Under the pieces are notes generated by a model, which saw only the letters and a program-made list of their open reading frames with translations, made no database searches and was not told the DNA's origin. From positions 1 to 29,909 of the forward strand of contig CAYNQC010000006.1 of assembly GCA_964399235.1 (NCBI GenBank): 29,909 nt of DNA, written 5' to 3'. Shown piece by piece: positions 14,881-22,996 of the stretch (positions are counted from its first letter, which is position 1; each line of letters begins with the position of its first letter). Position numbers and translations under genes: made by a program. Source of the stretch: DASPPK01 sp964399235. GTDB taxonomy: Archaea; Thermoproteota; Bathyarchaeia; Bathyarchaeales; Bathycorpusculaceae.

Positions 14881-16515
14881 TCAACCGATTTCAGCACGGC
14901 GTCTCCTGCGCATAAGAGCCCATATTATCGTTGATGTCATGAGAAGTGGGAAGATCAGTTGCAGCGGGAATTCTGGGATTATGAGTATTTCGCGCGTTGA
15001 GTGTTGGTAGGTGAAATATGTCCATCTGTGGGTGCCGTTGTCGTAAAGTGTGCCGTTTAGGAATAGGACCGGTGTCTGTCCGTTGTCTATGATGACTTGT
15101 AAGGTGCCATTGCCTGGGTCGATCAGGCTGTGCGGGATGCTTATTCGACAGAAGCCCGTTGTCTGATTTGCCGTCGTATTTGAGACCTGAACCTTAATCG
15201 AGTTTGGCGCAATGAATTCGCAGTTGTCTATCGTGGAATTTGATATTACGTTTACATCTTGGTTCGCTGAGAAATGATAATCTGAGGAGATTCCGACCAG
15301 CGGAAAATTGTCTATGTTTTGTGAGTCTACTACTTGTTGCGTGTTGCCTATTCCATCATTGTCTGTGTCGACGCCTGTGTAGTTGCTCCAGTAGTTTCCT
15401 TCCAAGCCGTTGTCCCATTTGTTGGTTGAGTTGCGTGATGAAACTTGACGGCCGTTCGCTTGGATTCTATTGTGGTAAAAAGTGTTGTTGTTGGACTGGT
15501 TGATGTAGATTCCATACATGGCGTTTGAACCGATGAGGTTGCCTGTGATTGTGTTATTGGCGGATACTATGAGCGAAATTCCGTCTTGACTGTTTGTTAT
15601 GTTGTTGTTGGAGAAAATGATGTGAGTCGAGTTTTCGACGTCTATCCCGTAGAGGTTGTTTGCTATGTTGTTTTCAATGACTGAAACCTGAGTTGAATCG
15701 TGCACGACGAGGCAGTAGTCGTTGCTGAAAGTTATGTTGTTATGAATGATCAAGACTTTTTGAACATTTACCATTTGTATTGCGAAGCCATCTGAAACGA
15801 GGTTGTTGTTTGTTATGTTGATGTTTTGATGGTTGCTTTCTATGTTTATTCCGCAGTATCCTGAGCACGCGCATCCGCTGTATTGTATTTTGAAGTCGCT
15901 GATGGATACGTTGTCAGCGTTAACGTAGAGAACTGTGCCGTTGCTTGACCCGTCCAATATAGTGTTTTCTTTGTTTTCCCCGATGAGATTCAGAGATTTG
16001 TTGATCCACGGATGTTCAAGGTATTGCCCTTGACCAACGTATAAGCTGGCTCCGTCGGTTGCGTTGTTTATGGCTTCTTGGATTGACGTATACTTGATGT
16101 ATGTCGGGTACTGTTCACGCGTCCAATCTGTTATGCCTCCGAGCATGTTGTAGATGTGGCTGAAGCCTTCTGAGGCGAGAATTTGGCTGGCCGTGGTGCT
16201 TCTTCCCCCTGCTCTGCAATAAACAAGAATTGTGTCAGCAGGGTTCAACTGGTTCAGGCTCGTGTTGAGTTGGAAAAGGGGGATGAGCTTTGCGTTTCTT
16301 ATGTGCCCCGTCACATATTCGCTTTCGTTTCTAACGTCCAGTATCACTAAAGACGGGTTGCTGTCTATCATGTTCTTTCCCTCAATAACCGTAACATCTG
16401 TGTAATCCGAGGCGGACACTGGACGGCACACAACGAGCGAAAGAGAAGTCACAAGCAATAGCGGAAGCAGAACGAGAAACAGACCCTTTTTGCCCATGTT
16501 GTATCGCTTTTCCAC
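14881..16515 (-). CDS. Secreted rhodanese-NosD beta-helix fusion with PEFP C-terminal anchor
   Basis: Predicted extracellular, membrane-anchored protein of 544 residues. A signal peptide (hydrophobic 11-30) is followed by a rhodanese domain at about 40-135, with active-site loop CRAGGRS at 100-106 (C100) and the upstream LDVRNESEYVTGHI strand. Then comes a right-handed parallel beta-helix of NosD/copper-binding type (about 140-410), with Asn-rich turns such as NNNITNSQDGISL and the closing motif DTDNDGIGNTQQVVD...NIDNFPL. A beta-rich domain precedes the tail IIPEFP, a hydrophobic helix and a RRRRR cluster (512-544), the layout of archaeal PEF-type sorting signals. Many NxS/T sites suggest N-glycosylation. 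GTG at 16515 is the long start; ATG at 16497 (MGKKGLFL) is equally plausible. A rhodanese plus NosD combination on the surface is unusual; its substrate is unknown. Confidence 0.85.
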   Translation of the reverse strand: MEKRYNMGKKGLFLVLLPLLLVTSLSLVVCRPVSASDYTDVTVIEGKNMIDSNPSLVILDVRNESEYVTGHIRNAKLIPLFQLNTSLNQLNPADTILVYCRAGGRSTTASQILASEGFSHIYNMLGGITDWTREQYPTYIKYTSIQEAINNATDGASLYVGQGQYLEHPWINKSLNLIGENKENTILDGSSNGTVLYVNADNVSISDFKIQYSGCACSGYCGINIESNHQNINITNNNLVSDGFAIQMVNVQKVLIIHNNITFSNDYCLVVHDSTQVSVIENNIANNLYGIDVENSTHIIFSNNNITNSQDGISLIVSANNTITGNLIGSNAMYGIYINQSNNNTFYHNRIQANGRQVSSRNSTNKWDNGLEGNYWSNYTGVDTDNDGIGNTQQVVDSQNIDNFPLVGISSDYHFSANQDVNVISNSTIDNCEFIAPNSIKVQVSNTTANQTTGFCRISIPHSLIDPGNGTLQVIIDNGQTPVLFLNGTLYDNGTHRWTYFTYQHSTREILIIPEFPLQLIFPLLMTSTIIWALMRRRRRAEIG

Positions 16516-16646
16516 AATGGATGCGTGGTTCTTATGGCTTATGGAATTATCTTCTTGATTACAAAGTATGTCGATGCACGGTAAATTGTGCGCAGTGTCA
16601 ATCGTTTGATGAAACTTTGCATCCAGAGCACAAGTCGCGTGCTTGA

Positions 16647-17825
16647 TTACTTCATTTCATCCTCATTGGGATCTGGGGGAGTTGCGTCTTGTGTTTCCTC
16701 GTCACTTGCATCTTCGCTTTCCCCCTCTTCACTGGGCGGTTTTTCACTTATTTTCTGTTTAATGTACGATCCTCTGGCTCTCTGTCTGTAGTATAACCAC
16801 ATCAGAATGACACCCAACACTAGTCCTACAACAATATATGGCAGTGGGCTGAAGCCCTGCTGCTGCGGGTTTTTGATTTGATCTATGTAGGACTTGGTTT
16901 TGCTGAAGATTGAAAGAACGATTTTCCCATCTGTCTTGTGGGGTTCAATCTGCGTTCTCTCATGGTACTGGTTCCAGCTATCGATTGTTACATAGTTGAC
17001 TATGTTTTGGGCTGACAGTCGAACGGTTACGTTCCATTCATTTTCATACAACTTGTCTGTGTAGTCTATATCGTATCTTGCAGTGGGTGTTCCACCGATG
17101 TAGAAGTTGTCATATCTCGGTTCGACGCAGAACATGTTGTCTTTTGGGCTTGGAGGCGGCGCCAACGAAACATTCCTGTTGGATGGCATTCCATACCACC
17201 AGTCGACATAGCTGTCGTAGCCCACTAGGCGTGGGGTAAAACGTGCGTCTGAATAGTAAACATCGGCTCTACGTGTTTCTGTTCCGGTCATGTTTGCATC
17301 GTTGTAGAAGCAGACTAGTGGCCTTTCCTCTATTTTCATGTAAACGTTTCCGTACGGTGCGGCGTAAGTACTGTAAATATAGTCATATATGGTTTCGAAG
17401 TCGTATGCGTTCGTCGGGTCGTAGGGTTCGACCATGATCGCAGCTTGTATGGGATAGCCCGTTTGGTTGAGTGTTGAGAAGACGATTTTGGTCGCGTTGT
17501 CTTCGTAAGAGTTTGGTCCCCACCATGACATTATTATGAAATCTAGGCCGAGGTCTCTCATCCATTCTAAATGTTGTTTGATTATTGTCGTGTTTTGGGA
17601 GCTGTAGTAACCGAGAAGAGGCGAGTCCACAACGTTCCATGCGCGACTTGGGTATTGGCTCGGCGGCGTGCTGTTCCAATGTCGATTTCCAAGTCCTTCG
17701 TCGTACCAGACGTAATAGTAGGTTCCGACCGAAACCTGAGATTCACATCTGCTAGGAACTGTAAGGAAAATTGTGCATAGAATAGTTGTTAAGATGAGTG
17801 ATTTTCCAACTGAATGTTTTCTCAA
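16647..17825 (-). CDS. Secreted GH99-like glycoside hydrolase homologue, membrane-anchored
   Basis: 392 residues: signal peptide (about 8-27), a (beta/alpha)8-type domain to about 310, a membrane helix at 329-346 and a highly acidic cytoplasmic tail. Family marks of GH99 endo-alpha-mannosidase-like proteins are GTYYYVWYDE near 34, YYSSQNTTIIKQHLEWM at 73-89, GLDFIIMSWWGP at 93-104, MVEPY at 131-135 and SWNQYHERTQIEP at 283-295. In GH99 enzymes the last motif reads WNEWHE and its two Glu are catalytic. Here the first is Gln (Q286, codon at 16970-16968) and the second is kept (E289), so activity is in doubt or altered. Start: TTG at 17825, fixed by AGGTGATG five bases upstream. It lies upstream of the rhodanese-NosD gene on the same strand with a 131-base gap, and both are surface proteins. 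Confidence 0.8.
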   Translation of the reverse strand: MRKHSVGKSLILTTILCTIFLTVPSRCESQVSVGTYYYVWYDEGLGNRHWNSTPPSQYPSRAWNVVDSPLLGYYSSQNTTIIKQHLEWMRDLGLDFIIMSWWGPNSYEDNATKIVFSTLNQTGYPIQAAIMVEPYDPTNAYDFETIYDYIYSTYAAPYGNVYMKIEERPLVCFYNDANMTGTETRRADVYYSDARFTPRLVGYDSYVDWWYGMPSNRNVSLAPPPSPKDNMFCVEPRYDNFYIGGTPTARYDIDYTDKLYENEWNVTVRLSAQNIVNYVTIDSWNQYHERTQIEPHKTDGKIVLSIFSKTKSYIDQIKNPQQQGFSPLPYIVVGLVLGVILMWLYYRQRARGSYIKQKISEKPPSEEGESEDASDEETQDATPPDPNEDEMK

Positions 17826-18013
17826 TCCTGCATCACCTAAGACTCTTTTGTATTTTCAGTGCTCGTTGAGGAGCATATTCATTGTTTCTCGACGGGATTT
17901 CAACTACTTCCATTTTCACAGTGTTCGTTCTCAAAAGCTTGACTGTCGAAATCGGCTTCTTCAGGCGGACACCGTTGGCGTAGTCTCAGAACCGTGCGTG
18001 GACGGGCGCTATC

Positions 18014-18023
18014 TATATTAAAA
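18014..18023 (+). promoter_or_regulatory. TATA box for the small charged protein gene
   Basis: TATATTAAAA, about 40-45 bases before ATG 18062, predicting a leader of about 20 bases. The 236 bases between the GH99-like gene and this gene hold divergent promoters and no gene. Confidence 0.5.
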
Positions 18024-18061
18024 ACTTGTTCGTATCTGAAGGTGTCAAAGCTTGGAAAACC

Positions 18062-18397
18062 ATGACTGAAGAACCTGAAAATAAGGAGTCAGTACCGCTG
18101 GAGAAGCTCTTGATTGACAATCCTTCTGATTTTCAATTTCACGCTGCCTATACTACTTATTCCAGCATATACGACAAGGCAACAATCCCCGAGACCAAGA
18201 AAAAGCTGAACGAAAACATCAAGGCTCTTCAAGAGAATCGAATAGATTATCCGACCTTTTACAGAAACATAAATCAATACCGTACTGAAGAAGGTTCTCA
18301 ATTTGACTACAGTCGAACCTTCATCAAAGGCCAGAAGAAGAAAGAATGGCGCAGATCAGAACAGAAGCACGATAGAATCGGACGACACAAAAGGTAG
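18062..18397 (+). CDS. Small charged hypothetical protein
   Basis: I do not recognise this 111-residue protein. It is hydrophilic and mostly helical by composition: an acidic N-terminus (TEEPENKESVPLEKLL), a central segment FHAAYTTYSSIYDKATIPETKKKLNENIKALQ that could form a helical hairpin, and a very basic C-terminal tail (GQKKKEWRRSEQKHDRIGRHKR) that might touch nucleic acid or membrane. No signal peptide or membrane helix. Start: ATG at 18062, consistent with the TATA box; a TTG at 18026 would add 12 residues but lies ahead of the predicted transcription start. Its stop is about 116 bases from the convergent MFS gene. The TATA box, typical codon use and composition argue for a real gene. 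Confidence 0.55.
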   Translation: MTEEPENKESVPLEKLLIDNPSDFQFHAAYTTYSSIYDKATIPETKKKLNENIKALQENRIDYPTFYRNINQYRTEEGSQFDYSRTFIKGQKKKEWRRSEQKHDRIGRHKR

Positions 18398-18513
18398 CAA
18401 CTCAGCCAGATCGGGGAAAAATGACGGGCGGAGCTAGGCCACGCTGACGCGTTTTTGCCGTTGAATGATGTTAGCGCAGGCATTCGGTCCAGCAATTCGG
18501 TTTCTTTTGAACC

Positions 18514-19701
18514 TCATTTCTTGGGTCTTTCCAGCGTAAGGGCGAAAATCACGGCAACCGCTTGCACAATTGCGCAGCCTATGAAGGCGTATTGTGGTCC
18601 CCACAGACTCCAGATGAATGCAAACAGCAAGGGAGCAAGAGTGATGCCGAGGTTTTCCACGCTTCCATAAATCCCTATTGACCCCCCTAGGACGTTCTTT
18701 GGCACAGAACTGACTAGTAGTGCCAAGAGTGACGGTGCAACAAGAGAGAATCCGATGGACGAAGGAAGAGTTGAGACAAACAGTTGAAAAAGATCGGTTG
18801 TCAAGGAAAATGCAACAGCAGACAGAAGAAGGAAAACAAAACCAACAGCGACAGTCCTCTTCTTGCCCACTCTATTCACTAGGAGGCCTGAGAGGGGAAA
18901 GAAAACAACACAGAGACCTGTGAACTCTGCTTGGTTCAACCCCACAACGAAGGTCGAAGCTCCCAAGATCTCAGATGCGAATATCGGTACGATCGTTCTT
19001 ATCATGCTCATCTGAAGGAAACCCATCACTGCGCAAAAGAAAACTATGTAAATCGAGTTAACCTTCAGGATTTCTCTCAGGGCCTGTCTGGCCGATGCTT
19101 CGTTGCTTTCTGATCTGCCGTCGTTGGTTGCTGGTTCCTGGACGGGGGTTTTCACTCTTCGCAGTACCACGAATGCGGCAAAGCCGACGATGAATAATAG
19201 TACGGAGCACGAAATGAATGCTAGCGAGTAACTTGACTCCTGTGCCACATAGCTCAAAAAGACAGAACCAACCGTGGCGCCTAGTCTGCTTGCAGAAAAC
19301 CATAGACCCAACGCAAAGGCCAGTCTCGTTGGAGAACAGAGTTCAGATACTAGCATTCTTGTGGGCGGCGCTAACATTACACCGAAGATTCCTCTCAGAG
19401 CTTGGAGAATCAAGAAGAGAGGCAGGAAAAAGGGCAGGGTGTATGCTAAGATCACGGAGGCAGATATCATTAGACCTCCTGCGATGAAGGTGGACTTTCC
19501 GAATTTGTCTGATAGCATCCCCCAGATCATTTCGAAGAATAGCATTCCAAGTGTGGATACGAAAGCGAGGATTCCCCAGTCGAAAACAGACACTCCTACG
19601 GATGTGAAAAATAATGGGACTATGCTTTCCAGTCCGAACATTACGCCTAGGAAAAAGACGATCAGATACGCAAAAGAAAATAGCTGTCTGTTCTTGCTCA
19701 T
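18514..19701 (-). CDS. Major facilitator superfamily transporter
   Basis: 395 residues with twelve predicted membrane helices in two bundles, separated by a hydrophilic loop around residues 195-215 (TPVQEPATNDGRSESNEASA). The MFS motif A after helix 2 reads GMLSDKFGK, and a weaker copy, GLLVNRVGKKR, follows helix 8. R105 in the helix-4 region (LRGIFGVMLAPPTRML) resembles motif B. The substrate cannot be assigned; members of this shape export drugs or metabolites or import sugars. Start: ATG at 19701. It lies 27 bases after the glycosyltransferase gene and is probably co-transcribed, which hints at a carbohydrate-linked substrate. Confidence 0.88.
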   Translation of the reverse strand: MSKNRQLFSFAYLIVFFLGVMFGLESIVPLFFTSVGVSVFDWGILAFVSTLGMLFFEMIWGMLSDKFGKSTFIAGGLMISASVILAYTLPFFLPLFLILQALRGIFGVMLAPPTRMLVSELCSPTRLAFALGLWFSASRLGATVGSVFLSYVAQESSYSLAFISCSVLLFIVGFAAFVVLRRVKTPVQEPATNDGRSESNEASARQALREILKVNSIYIVFFCAVMGFLQMSMIRTIVPIFASEILGASTFVVGLNQAEFTGLCVVFFPLSGLLVNRVGKKRTVAVGFVFLLLSAVAFSLTTDLFQLFVSTLPSSIGFSLVAPSLLALLVSSVPKNVLGGSIGIYGSVENLGITLAPLLFAFIWSLWGPQYAFIGCAIVQAVAVIFALTLERPKK

Positions 19702-19728
19702 TTCGGGCCTGCCGGCTGTAAGTTGCTT

Positions 19729-20985
19729 CTAACGGTCCTTTTTCTTACTTGCAGCGCTTTCATAGATTCGAATTGTCTGTTCTGCGGCTTTTCTCCACGT
19801 GAAGTATTCTAACACTCGTTTTCTTCCGTTGGCACCCCATGATTTTGATCTGTCAGGGTCCATCAAAACTTCCTTTATTCCCCAACTTATGTCGGAAGGA
19901 TCTTCTCCATTGACGTGGACACCATTCTGATCTGTGCCCGATGGAACTACTTGTTCCCTGAAGCCGACTGTTCCCTTCGCACCCACCACGACGGGCTTAC
20001 TCATCGACATTGCTTCGAGGCTCACAATCCCAAAGGGTTCGTAAACCGACGGGAAGACGCAGACATCTGCAGCCGCGTAATGAAGAATTCGTTCTTCCTC
20101 TGGAACGAAATCAAAACGGAAGATCACATTCTGCTCTATTCCAAGCCTGCTTGCCATTTCCGTTATGTCTTTCTGTTCTTCACCCTTGCCGAGAATCACC
20201 AGTTTCGATTTCGGATATTCCTCGAGTATTGATGGCATTGCTTGAACAAGATTGACAATGCTTTTCACCCATGTGAGTCTTCCTAAGAAGAGAATCATGT
20301 TCCAATCCTCTGGAATTCCATATTCTTCTCGAACTTCTGCCACGTCTTCTCGCTTGGATCTTTTGGGATCATATTTCTCTGGGTCTACACCGTTCCAGAC
20401 AACGTTTATCTTCGGCTGGGGCCAGCCGTGTCTGACCAAGTCGTCGCGCATAGTATGGCTAACCGTGATTATCTCGTCAGCAGCTTCGCTTGTAGAAGAC
20501 TCCAAGTGAGATATTACGCTCGAGCCTCCTCCTCCGCTTCTGCCCCATTCTGTGCTGTGAACGTGGAAAACCAGGGGAATGGACGTTTCGTTCTTCAAAA
20601 TCAATCCTGCGATACTGCTCAACCAGTCATGTACGCATGCAATGTCAAAAACATAGCCCTCTTTCTTGATGAGTTGATTGACGAATTTCGATGCTGCCAA
20701 CACGTTGTAAATGAATATGTCATTGAACATTTGTATGTTTGATCCCCATTTCTTCAAATCGTCTATAACAAACATTGGAAAAACATTGCCTGCGTTCACG
20801 ACCATAGGTCGGTGAACTTCCACGCCTCCTGCAACTTCGGTGGTCTTCAAGTCACCTGAATTGAGCGTGAACACCGAGACGTCGTGTCCAAGCTCGATGA
20901 ATTCATGAGTGATATATTCCGCGTAGGTTCCCAAACCACCAACAAGTCGTGGAGGATATTCCCATACAAAGAAACCAATTCTCAT
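19729..20985 (-). CDS. GT4-family glycosyltransferase (glycogen synthase / sucrose-synthase-like fold)
   Basis: Cytoplasmic retaining glycosyltransferase of 418 residues with a GT-B fold. N-terminal donor/acceptor loop FVWEYPPRLVGGLGTY (7-21), HDW in the first domain, VSHTMRDDL and VWNGVD at the hinge, FLGRLTWVK beginning the second domain, and the nucleotide-sugar EPFGIVSLE (EX7E) motif near 320. The N-terminus matches archaeal GT4/GT5 proteins often annotated as glycogen synthases, but the polysaccharide or glycolipid made is not known from this window. Start: ATG at 20985 with GGAGA about eight bases upstream and a TATA box near 21033. First gene of a pair with the MFS transporter. Confidence 0.9.
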   Translation of the reverse strand: MRIGFFVWEYPPRLVGGLGTYAEYITHEFIELGHDVSVFTLNSGDLKTTEVAGGVEVHRPMVVNAGNVFPMFVIDDLKKWGSNIQMFNDIFIYNVLAASKFVNQLIKKEGYVFDIACVHDWLSSIAGLILKNETSIPLVFHVHSTEWGRSGGGGSSVISHLESSTSEAADEIITVSHTMRDDLVRHGWPQPKINVVWNGVDPEKYDPKRSKREDVAEVREEYGIPEDWNMILFLGRLTWVKSIVNLVQAMPSILEEYPKSKLVILGKGEEQKDITEMASRLGIEQNVIFRFDFVPEEERILHYAAADVCVFPSVYEPFGIVSLEAMSMSKPVVVGAKGTVGFREQVVPSGTDQNGVHVNGEDPSDISWGIKEVLMDPDRSKSWGANGRKRVLEYFTWRKAAEQTIRIYESAASKKKDR

Positions 20986-21028
20986 GTGTTAGTCTCCGAG
21001 ATTCTAACGGTCACTTATGGTTGCAACT

Positions 21029-21037
21029 AGAATATAG
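21029..21037 (-). promoter_or_regulatory. TATA box of the glycosyltransferase gene
   Basis: CTATATTCT on the minus strand, about 48 bases before the ATG, predicting a leader of about 24 bases with GGAGA. The 240 bases between this gene and the divergent toroid gene show promoters only. Confidence 0.45.
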
Positions 21038-21225
21038 CCATTTAACCAATGTTGCGTCGGCTTCAATTCATAATTTGAACCGATTTTCTACATTGGCTAT
21101 CCGAAAAAGACAAACCATTTTATTCGCGCAGTCTCAAGAGTCAGGTGCACTTCTCTGCGCCTCGGGCTGGAGAAGCCTCGGAAGCTCCAAGGATGCGTGG
21201 ACATGAAATGGCAAGGTTGGGAAAG

Positions 21226-22233
21226 ATGAGTGACTGGATGTCTGTGTTGAAAGGCGATCCGACAGAGTGGCTTTTGGAAGAGGATAATCCTTCAGTGCGA
21301 TATTTCACTCTGACCGAGATTCTGGACAAATCTGAGAGCCAACGGGAAGCGAAAGAAGCAAAAAGTGAAATCATGAAAGTCGGAGTAGTCCCCAGCATCC
21401 TGGCTAAGCAGAGCAATGAAGGCTATTGGGAAACCCCACAGAGGTTCTATACGGCTAAATACAAAGGAACGGTGTGGCAGCTCATTATTCTAGCTGAGCT
21501 CGGGGCAGATGCAAAAGATGAACGCATCAAGAACGCTTGCGAATTCATTCTGGCAAACTCGCAAGATCGGGAGAGCGGTGGTTTTTCCGTCTGGCCTGGC
21601 GCCAAGACAGAAGGAGGCAGGCATAGTGGGGTCATACCATGCTTGACGGGCAACGAGGTCTGGAGCTTGATCAGGTTAGGATACCTGGAAGATCCCAAGG
21701 TTAGGAAGGCAATCGAGTGGATTACCACTTATCAGCGCTTTGACGACGGAATAAATGAATCGCCCAGAGGCTGGCCTTATGACAGATTCAAGATCTGCTT
21801 CGGGAAACACACGTGCCACATGGGCGTGGTCAAGGCGCTTAAGGCTTTGGCAGAAATTCCTGTTGATAAAAGATCTAAAAACGTGGTGAAAACTATCGAA
21901 GAAGGGGTTGAACACATGCTGAAACATCACGTTCATAAAAGAAGCCATGATCTGAGTCACGTGTCCAAGCCCGGATGGTTGCGATTCGGGTTTCCCTTGA
22001 TGTATCAGACTGATGCCCTGGAAATCTTGGGGATTCTGACAAAACTTGGTTACAGAGACAAACGAATGCAAGAAGCCGCAGATTTAGTCGTCTCTAAACA
22101 AGACAGTCAAGGCAGATGGAAAATGGAAAACACGTTCAACGAGCGCTTCCATGTAAATATCGAACAGAAAGGAAAACCAAGCAAATGGATTACACTGAAT
22201 GCGCTCAAGACGTTGAAAAGGTTCTGTGACTAG
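21226..22233 (+). CDS. Alpha/alpha-toroid (prenyltransferase / squalene cyclase repeat) protein
   Basis: 335 residues made of helical repeats like those of terpene cyclases and prenyltransferases. QW-type motifs recur: KQSNEGYW, NSQDRESGGFSVW and KQDSQGRW, each following a helix pair (WQLIILAELG, NEVWSLIRLGYL, DALEILGILTKLGY). The protonating DxDD motif of squalene-hopene cyclase is absent and the protein is half the length of a cyclase, so it is probably not one. CFGKHTCHMGVVKAL has Cys/His spacing that might bind metal. Homologues are sometimes mislabelled as nitrogen fixation proteins. It has no signal or membrane helix. Start: ATG at 21226, with AAGGT upstream; GTG 21145 (26 bases after TTTTATTCG, so possibly leaderless) and ATGs at 21193, 21208 and 21238 are alternatives, but conservation should begin near SDWMSVLKGDPTEWLLEE. 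Confidence 0.7.
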   Translation: MSDWMSVLKGDPTEWLLEEDNPSVRYFTLTEILDKSESQREAKEAKSEIMKVGVVPSILAKQSNEGYWETPQRFYTAKYKGTVWQLIILAELGADAKDERIKNACEFILANSQDRESGGFSVWPGAKTEGGRHSGVIPCLTGNEVWSLIRLGYLEDPKVRKAIEWITTYQRFDDGINESPRGWPYDRFKICFGKHTCHMGVVKALKALAEIPVDKRSKNVVKTIEEGVEHMLKHHVHKRSHDLSHVSKPGWLRFGFPLMYQTDALEILGILTKLGYRDKRMQEAADLVVSKQDSQGRWKMENTFNERFHVNIEQKGKPSKWITLNALKTLKRFCD

Positions 22234-22292
22234 GCAAACACGTGCATACTTTTTAAATGAACCGGGCAAATATGGTGGTGGGTCCAGCCGTG

Positions 22293-22808
22293 ATGTCGAA
22301 ATGTCTCGATTGTGGGTGTCATATCAGAGATCAAGACGCTGTTTTCTCCCCTCAGTGCTGGAAGCAATTTGCGGTTGGAAACCTTTCAGAAGCAAAAGAG
22401 GAAAGAACTGGTTTTCCAATAGCTGGAGGCATCCTCATGATAACTGCCGGGTGCCTTCTCGCATTCTATGGCATTATCGGTGTTTTAGGCTCTTTGGCGA
22501 ATTTGCACAGAAGTGACTTCTACCCATTGCTTGTTACGGGAGTCTCCGGACTAATCGGTGGCTTCTTAAGTCTAGGCGGCGGAGCTGCAGCACTGAAGAG
22601 AACATATTGGGTCTCGTCTTTGGTCAGTGCAGTTTTGGCGTTGACCGCGGAGCTTATTCACCTTGTGGCATATGGATTAATGAGTCCGCATGGTAACATT
22701 ATAGCAGGAGTGTTCGTGACCTTACCAGTAATAGCCATTTCACTTCTGGGTTTAATCCTTGTCGCTTCCTCGAAAGCCCAGTTCTTGGGACTCCCCAGGA
22801 CGGGTTGA
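22293..22808 (+). CDS. Zinc-ribbon-like four-helix membrane protein
   Basis: 171 residues. The N-terminus KCLDCGCHIRDQDAVFSPQCWKQF resembles an archaeal zinc ribbon (CxxCGxxI...DxxFCPxC), but it has CLDCGC in the first knuckle and a single Cys in the second, so metal binding may be lost or altered. Four hydrophobic helices follow: FPIAGGILMITAGCLL, FYPLLVTGVSGLIGGFL, SSLVSAVLALTAELIHL and IIAGVFVTLPVIAISLL. Such ribbon-plus-membrane proteins are common in archaea and mostly without function. Start: ATG at 22293, with GGTGGTGGGT nine bases upstream; ATGs at 22257 and 22272 are less likely, the first overlapping a TTTTTAAAT promoter-like element. Tail to head with the toroid gene but with its own likely promoter. 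Confidence 0.65.
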   Translation: MSKCLDCGCHIRDQDAVFSPQCWKQFAVGNLSEAKEERTGFPIAGGILMITAGCLLAFYGIIGVLGSLANLHRSDFYPLLVTGVSGLIGGFLSLGGGAAALKRTYWVSSLVSAVLALTAELIHLVAYGLMSPHGNIIAGVFVTLPVIAISLLGLILVASSKAQFLGLPRTG

Positions 22809-22996
22809 CGATCGATATTTCTCAGCTATCGGAGAAACTTGGCAGGAAAAAGAAGATGATGTCACGGGTTTGATTGCAGCTTCGAGAACTGACCACATCG
22901 ACTTTGCTTTTTCTGCAGTCAGCGGGTAATGTTAGGGTTGAAAATGAGCACGCGTATTATTTTCAGAAATTGCGAGTGGCTGCCAGATTGACCATG
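22809..22996. other. Short gap between convergent genes
   Basis: 188 bases between the ends of the zinc-ribbon membrane protein and the arrestin-like gene. Only a T5 run near 22910 suggests termination; no gene or repeat is supported. Confidence 0.4.

Noticed and set aside
17773..18021. 82-residue plus-strand frame between the GH99-like gene and the small charged protein
   Set aside because: Overlaps the GH99-like start and the divergent promoters, and has no recognisable composition or ribosome site.
22805..22873. 22-residue frame (TIDISQLSEKLGRKKK...) directly after the zinc-ribbon membrane protein, suggesting a frameshifted tail
   Set aside because: Too short to judge; the membrane protein is complete in fold without it.
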